A stretch of DNA of 64,000 bases, taken from NCBI RefSeq assembly GCF_000972845.2, contig NC_040032.1:5227073-5291072 (forward strand), written 5' to 3'. This document shows, one piece after another, positions 58,200 to 64,000 of this stretch. Positions within the stretch are counted from its first letter, which is position 1, and each line of letters opens with the position of its first letter. Source of the stretch: Larimichthys crocea. Lineage: Eukaryota > Chordata > Actinopteri > Sciaenidae. The notes beneath the pieces are model-generated. The model had not been told where the DNA came from and did not search any database. It saw only the letters and a list, made by a program, of their open reading frames with translations. Position numbers and translations under genes: made by a program.

Positions 58200-58900
58200 C
58201 GGACTGGATGTTCACAGTGGATGGATTACACAAACAAAGTTTCAAAAGTTTGCCAACTGATTGTCATTGCTTTACTGCAGTGAGTGGAAACCAACGGCTT
58301 TATGGAAAAATATATTCAAACATCTTAAAACGCAATTGCATGGTTTCCCAAATGGTTAACTGTGATGGAACAAGATTGGATAGATGGAAATAGTGACACA
58401 GGACAAACAGGTCGACACATAAAACCCACATAGAACCTGTTGAACATTTGCTGGTTTGAATTATCCAGGTATGGAAGTGGTGTGGAACATCATACTTATA
58501 GAGAGAAGAGAAGTCACATAACTTTGTTGCAAATATTGCTTGTGACTGCTGCTTTCTATGGTTGCCACCACAGCTGTGGAGGAAGCTTTACAGAAATCGA
58601 ACAAAGTCCTGAGACGGAAAATTGCGGGAACATCTGACACAGAAAACCGTCTATGGCCTCAGTTCCCACATGACGCCCCCGCAGGGAAAATTGTCTGAGG
58701 ATTTACACGTTAAGGTGCACAGAGTGAACTCTTTTTGAGGGGCACAAGAAAAAGGAGTAAAAGGGTGAAGGAGTGAGCAGATGACAAAAGCTGATTTAAA
58801 GGCAGAGATCCCTAAGTAGAGCCAGCCACTTTATTTTGGGGTGATAATTACACGCTGTGGGCAAGTCACCATGTTATTAGTACACATGATCGATAGCAGA
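58200..58900. other. tcf7 intron 3, 58.2-58.9 kb
   Basis: Unique-looking sequence supporting two frames of 65-69 codons with no recognised domains. No simple repeats. Confidence 0.5.
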
Positions 58901-58990
58901 ATATCAAACCCCTCTGTTAGCCAACCGGGCAGCTTGGCAGGCACTCTGTAAACCACAGGCCTGCCCTGCTCTCTAGGGGACCCTCATCCA

Positions 58991-58994
<4 letters not shown>

Positions 58995-59044
<50 letters not shown>
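58995..59044. repeat. (CA)n microsatellite
   Basis: A perfect CA run of about 50 bp. The flanks at 58915-58985 and 59195-59385 are balanced, non-repetitive sequence that may be one regulatory block split by the repeat. Confidence 0.97.
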
Positions 59045-59045
<1 letters not shown>

Positions 59046-61076
59046 TAAAGGCACGGATGCTGATTTTCTTATAAAATCGTGAATGCACACATTCTTAAAT
59101 AGGCTTATGGAAATAAATGGATACACATATAAACACATGCACATGCAGTTCAAACACATAAATAAGTGCGCACGCATAGTATGGCACAGAGAACGCTGTG
59201 CCTCAGAGATGGTGAGTGGTGACAGGCGGTCTCTCTGATGCTGCTGCACAGCAAGGCCCCCTGGGCCTATGCATGCAGCTCTGTGGTAGATGGACCAGCA
59301 CTGGGCTCTCCAAGGGTTTTTGGACAAACTCCACATGTGGTCAGCTGGATGGTAGCGCCCTCGCTTCACTCTCCCAACATACACAGATGACTCCGCATGT
59401 CGAAATCCTCAACACAGTTTATTGCCCCAAACTGAGAGAAAAAGGCTATTCTCTTTCTCCTCAGTCTTTATTTTACTGTTTTAAAGCATCAGAATCAAAC
59501 AAGAAGAAATGTTTGCTGATTCTGAGGTGTCATTTCTTTATTCCTGCACCTTTTGAGAGATATCACAAATATAACAGTGACCCTGCCATCATCATAGAAG
59601 TCTACTGATGTGAAAATTAAAGTTAAATAGCACGATTAACTTTTCATGGAGCAAATTTGTGTCGTTTCAGAGAGACTGAACTTCCTTCAGTTGATGAAAA
59701 TGTACAATCACTTTGATTTTAGACATATTAAACTTAAAGTATCAGGTTATAAATCAAAACTAAAATATCTCTGAAATACCATAGATAGATAATCAAAAGG
59801 TAAGGATGATGCAAAAATATAAAATAATAATAAAATGGGCTTTTAATGCCATTTAAAAAAAAAATAAAATTTAAATTTGATGTTTAGTTGAACTTTCTGC
59901 AGTTTACTATTGTAAAGTATTTTTATGGCCCTTTTAGCTTGCAGTCAGCCCAAAGGTCCTGACTTTATGTCGGATTATCTGAGCCAAATGTTGAACTTTG
60001 ACCATTCCCTCAATGCTATTTGCACTTGTTTAATCTTTAAAGAAAATGAAAAAACAAAACAAAAAAACAAACACTGTCACCGTTAGAGATTCAATAAATA
60101 TGAAAAAAACAAAGTTAATAAATCATCTGACCACCTCTGGATAAGACAGACTGTCTGGTAGGATGGACCAGAGTCTGCGCAGTTAAACCTTGTGGGGAGT
60201 GCATCTCTTCTCTCCCAACACCTCTTTGAGTTCCTGGAGATAAAAGCAGCTGGCGCAACATCAAATCAATAGGCCCATCAATGGGAACATCTCCTGAAGA
60301 TTAAAGAGAAACTCGCCCAGAGACAGAGAGGGAAGGTAGGGTGCTAATATAGTACTAGACATGGTCAATGGAAAGAGATTTAATTGATGTGGAGAAGGGA
60401 TGAAAAGTGAGCATGAGGGTGAGAGCTGACGATGTGAGAGTCCATTTGTCTAAATATTTATCAATTCTAACATCTTAATTATTTATCCACATTTTTTGCA
60501 ACACGCATCCTGTACTATATTTATCTGTACATTAGTGTTTGTATCCTCTCCTCTGTCTTCCTAAACCTCAGGCTGCTCAGCTCTCCTTTGTAGTGTTTGT
60601 CTTCTTTTTTTTTACCCTCTGCTTTCATTATCCTGTTTATCTGCTTTTCAAATTTCTTGTGTTCGATCCATTAAAAGACATTAAGCACCTGTGCTGAACA
60701 ACATCATCGCCCCTACAATGATAAGTAAGTCTGTGGGAGCTATTCAGACCCATCTGTTTATTGTGCTTCTTCGTGACTGACCTTCTGACTTGACACATGT
60801 AACTAATAACATCAAACATGGCTGAATTCCATTCAGATCTCCCAGTTCCAGTGCCCTGGTAATGTGTATGGTGGCGCACTGGCACACCTAATTGGAAGTG
60901 AGCCATCACTAATGTTATTGGTTACACCTTTGCTTCTCCTGCTTAGACAAGACAAAATTGTTTGCAGTGAAAATTGCACAATATGTGTACCAACATAACA
61001 CTTAGTTATCAGGAATCTTAATCAAATAAAACGAAGAAAACAAAGTGAGTTTGTTTATAAATTGGAATATTTCTTG
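59045..61076. other. tcf7 intron 3, 59.0-61.1 kb
   Basis: The 59195-59385 and 60130-60440 stretches are GC-balanced and free of simple repeats, the appearance of candidate conserved elements. Between them the DNA is AT-rich with A runs. The 130-codon frame at 59216-59608 loses amino-acid complexity towards its end and matches nothing I know. Confidence 0.4.
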
Positions 61077-61118
61077 AGGGCTGCAATGATTACTCCATTA
61101 TCGATGAGTCATTTGAGC
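61077..61118 (+). mobile_element. short fragment of the AGGGCTGCAACTAATGATTA family
   Basis: GAGGGCTGCAATGATTACTC then CATTATCGATGAGTCA matches only the left end of the family seen at 57749-58087. Confidence 0.5.
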
Positions 61119-61880
61119 TTTCATTTTTTGTTAAGTCACCCCCTGTAGACAATGGAGGTAGTGTTTCCACCACCTTGTTTTGGGTGGTGTCAATCTTCTT
61201 GCTTATCATCTTGTTTGTTCATGAGGGTCTTCCAGAGGCGTCTGTATTAAATTGAGATATTAAACTGGTTCATAACCAGTTAAAAAGCCTCTTTTCTTGT
61301 TCAAGCTTCTCCAGTGTGAGAATTTGATGCTTTTCTTTGTCATACAGGGATGCACACTAAAACTGGACTGATGGTTGATTACAAGTATTTTAACATACCA
61401 TCTTGGACTGAGAGAAATTATAGCTGACCGAATCAATTGACTGAGAAAACAAACGGCAGATTAAACATTAATTAAATTAATTTTGAAATCAAACTAGTCC
61501 GTACCTGTCTAGAAAAGACCAGAGGTTCTTTTTGACGAGCTCTTCTTGAGCCCAAAAAGAAGGCTGCGAGTCTCCACCAATGTCTTTATTCCTGCCCTCA
61601 AGAAACCAAACTAAAACTACAGTCTGCTCACCACCCTCAGCTCTGACATTCATTAGCTTTTCTCAGTTCTTCCCAACTCCTACCAGAACCTTCTGTCCAG
61701 AAGTGAAACCCGATGAAGCGCTGTGTGCATCCCTTCAGAACAACTTGTCACAACCGCTGGCATATTTTGCGCCACCCCCCCACCCCTCTCATAAAAACCC
61801 CATCTAAATGAGAGCAGCATGTGGTGGTGGTGGTGGTGGTGGGGGGATATAGTTAGGGAATGTACAAGGCATTCAAAAAT
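61119..61880. other. tcf7 intron 3, 61.1-61.9 kb
   Basis: Mixed sequence with a small perfect palindrome AACTGGTTCATAACCAGTT (61274-61292). A GTG triplet run lies at 61821-61845. The proline-rich 75-codon frame at 61580-61807 resembles no TCF exon. Confidence 0.5.
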
Positions 61881-62150
61881 ATTCTTTCATAGTGAGGAGA
61901 CCGCAGGACCGGGCCTGCGCTGAGCTGGTCTGTGTGGTTGTGGGCCGGGGTTTGTATGCTCTCTATCTGAAGCCACATCAGAGCCCTGGGCCCTGTGTAA
62001 TGTGATCTGGATGGGCAAAGGAGGGTTCCCCCTTGGATTCAGAAGAACCGCCGCTGAGGTGCAGTGCTGGGACGGGCGGTCAGTGATGTAAGGCAGCGCT
62101 CGGTAACAAACAATTATGGCTGTGGGTATGGCGACTTCTCAACGGGGCTG
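61881..62150. promoter_or_regulatory. candidate conserved non-coding element
   Basis: A GC-balanced, repeat-free stretch of about 270 bp containing GGGCAAAGGAGGG and, at 62109-62121, the motif AACAATTATGGCT shared with the block at 57141-57330. Its appearance contrasts with the pyrimidine-rich repeats that follow. Confidence 0.35.
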
Positions 62151-62469
62151 TTTTCTGCCACCATGACGGCGATTTGTGTCGCTGCATCGCTTACTTCTCT
62201 TTTTGTTCCTCTGTTTCCAATTTTCTTTCCATCTTTTCGTGTTCTTGATTGTCTTCCTTAGCTTTGTGAGTGAGCACGTGATGGATATTTGGCATCTAGA
62301 AGGTCAGGTTCAACATCAAACCTCAAAACTTTTTTTTTTTTAAATATTACTCCACCACATGAAAACTGTCTTACAATCACAGTGGGGAATTCCAGCATGT
62401 ACATGTGCACGCTCCAGCTAAGGATGAATAAAGTCATTTGATTTTGGTTTTGCTGCACGCCGTCGTTTC

Positions 62470-62850
62470 ATCTGTTCAGTGTCAAAACTCCAAACTCTGT
62501 CCTCGCTGTTTTGTTCTGTCCATCTCTTTTTCAAATCTTTCTGCTCTTTCCACATTCTGTCTCGCTGTCTCTCTCTTTCTTCTTCTCTCTTTTATTCATC
62601 CTGCACTACCCTCCCATTTCATCCCTTTTTCTCTCTCTCTCTCTCTCTCTCTCTGTCTTTCTCTTCCTCTTTCGATCCCCCCGCTTACTCAAAATCTCCA
62701 ACAAACAAACAAGCAGCGGGGTGGCTCGTGTCTCGTATCTATAATTCAAGCCAGTCAAACTACAGCAAGTATTTTTGCCAAACACATGAAGTGGATCTCT
62801 CTGCATTATAGAAAGAGAGAGAGAGAAAGAAAGAAAGAAAGAAAAAGGGA
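62470..62850. repeat. pyrimidine-rich tract with (CT)n and (GA)n runs
   Basis: A C/T-rich tract covers about 62520-62690 with a pure CT run at 62630-62655, and a GA/GAAA run lies at 62812-62846. Overlapping serine/leucine-rich and arginine/glutamate-rich frames are artefacts. Confidence 0.9.
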
Positions 62851-63774
62851 ATATGTTTTACCGCCATGGCCTGGACTCGATACACAGGACGAGTATCCCA
62901 GCATTCAGTTGAAAGATTAAAATAATGTTTATAGCATTTCTGCATTCTGTTTTGTTTTGATAGAAAACACACCAGGGAACGGCATTGGATGATGGAATAG
63001 GGAGGACAGCCACTTTGCTTTGAGGATGACATGTACTTAAACTCTTAATTTTAATGTGAAAATATAGACATAAAAATGACATCTGCTTCTTTGCAAATTG
63101 TATCAAATCTCAATAAACTGTCCCAGCAGTCGGCACAGAGTCGCAGTCTTTCGGCACCGAAATCATTTAGAGGACAACCTGAAGAAATCGAATGCATAAG
63201 AATACACTTTCTACAAGAGAATATTCATATTTTGTCTTTTTTACCTCAGGGCTTCTGTATTTTGCTCAAACACTGATGCAGCTGCATAACAGTAACTGAC
63301 TGCTGGCGTTATCCATCATACAGAAAAGCATCATATCCCCCCTGAGACTAAGCCAAACCACTTGTGGTGACAACCACTTACAACCATAAATGAGAGTCGA
63401 GGAAAACTAAAGCTGTTTTTCCAGGTGTTTGGACCAAACTCCAGAGTATAGTTTTCAAGTCCATCTGATGTTCTGAAACCGTTCACTTCTGGTGAAAGGA
63501 GTCCTGTATCATTTAATTTATTCTTTTGAGCCCCTCAAACACATGAACTGTGCAAACTCACAGGAGCAGTAAATTGTGTGTCGGTTAAAATTCTTCAGGT
63601 TTTCACCGTGAAATCAGTTTATTATGGCTGAGTATACGCAGCGTAACATTCAGGCTCATTTACAGAGGCAGATTTGTGATCACAGCAGCGTCTGTTTGGT
63701 CACAGATGATCACTGTAGTGTATTTAATCAACACATGTAACCCGTAGCCCTCAAATCCATCTCAATCTCCAGAT
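62851..63774. other. tcf7 intron 3, 62.9-63.8 kb
   Basis: AT-rich unique-looking sequence. I see no gene, simple repeat or named transposon. Confidence 0.5.
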
Positions 63775-64000
63775 CATTTCATCAATTCCTCGATCAATCG
63801 TTTGATCTGTAAAACAGAAAATAATGGAAAAAATACACGTGGATGCTGATGGAAAAAGTTTGGGGAGCTCAGGGTGACGTTATTGAAAGTCTGTTTTTGT
63901 TCCCCGCGACAGAATCAATTCAAAAACATCCATTTTATTATGACGTAAGATGAGGAAAAGCTGTCAATTCTTTCATTTAAGAATCTTAAACAATTGCAGA
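63775..64000 (+). mobile_element. fish DNA transposon relic, truncated by window end
   Basis: CGATCAATCGTTTGATCTGT, AAAACAGAAAATAATGG and AGCTCAGGGTGACGTTATTG follow the block order of the AGGGCTGCAACTAATGATTA family (compare 57749-58087). The left end is worn and the right end is off the window. Confidence 0.6.

Larger units (their letters stand above)
38743..64000 (+). other. tcf7: tcf7 intron 3 (runs off the window)
   Basis: Exon 3 ends with a consensus donor. I looked downstream for the next TCF/LEF exon (the NKVPVVQ / HPLTPLITYS block) and for the HMG box and found neither. The simplest reading is a single intron longer than 25 kb, which fits the long intron at a similar position in TCF/LEF genes. 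A short or divergent alternative exon could have been missed. Contents are listed separately. Confidence 0.65.

Noticed and set aside
58917..59608. 155-codon minus-strand and 130-codon plus-strand frames
   Set aside because: The minus frame includes a CA microsatellite. Neither shows a recognisable domain or splice pattern.
1..64000. A previously undescribed gene system
   Set aside because: The coding content is explained by two well-known genes. The rest is intron, intergenic DNA, simple repeats and transposon relics. No operon-like cluster, novel coding family or array was found.

Overview
The window is nuclear DNA from a teleost fish, most likely a percomorph. It shows vertebrate split genes with GT-AG introns, long CA/GT microsatellites, and many degraded copies of interspersed repeats of the kind spread through spiny-rayed fish genomes. 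No bacterial, organellar, viral or CRISPR-like content was seen.

Two genes can be read with confidence. On the minus strand, positions 85-4102 carry seven coding exons of vdac1, the voltage-dependent anion channel of the outer mitochondrial membrane. They give residues 1-253 of about 283; the last coding exon lies before position 1. A non-coding first exon is suspected near 6526-6640. On the plus strand, three 5' coding exons (36609-38742) encode the first 120 residues of tcf7 (TCF-1), the HMG-box effector of Wnt/beta-catenin signalling, including its beta-catenin-binding segment. The remaining exons were not found, so 38743-64000 is read as one tcf7 intron longer than 25 kb. The divergent vdac1/tcf7 pair matches the order and orientation of VDAC1 and TCF7 at human 5q31, which supports both names. 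The two genes do not share a pathway; the arrangement is conserved synteny.

Layout: 1-4105 vdac1 coding exons and introns; 4106-6525 first vdac1 intron, with an AT/GT microsatellite and an 18-bp perfect inverted repeat; 6526-7620 vdac1 5' exon/promoter zone and a CpG-dense patch; 7900-29000 intergenic DNA rich in transposon relics (hAT-like, TTAA-ended MITE-like, LINE tails and a LINE coding relic, two unnamed fish families); 29700-36160 intergenic DNA with microsatellites and regulatory-looking blocks; 36160-36608 tcf7 promoter and 5' UTR with a consensus TCF/LEF site; 36609-38742 tcf7 exons 1-3; 38743-64000 tcf7 intron 3, with G-rich patches, several non-repetitive blocks that may be conserved non-coding elements, a hairpin beside a tandem duplication, a 49-bp C run, a miRNA-like foldback and more transposon relics.

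No novel multi-gene system was found. The items most worth a second look are the candidate tcf7 autoregulatory sites, a possible internal tcf7 promoter near 48300, the foldback at 58093-58193, the perfect palindrome at 5972-6010, and the altered cysteine pattern of this vdac1. Repeat families were recognised from memory of fish genomes without a library search, so family labels are tentative. Conservation of non-coding blocks is inferred from composition only.
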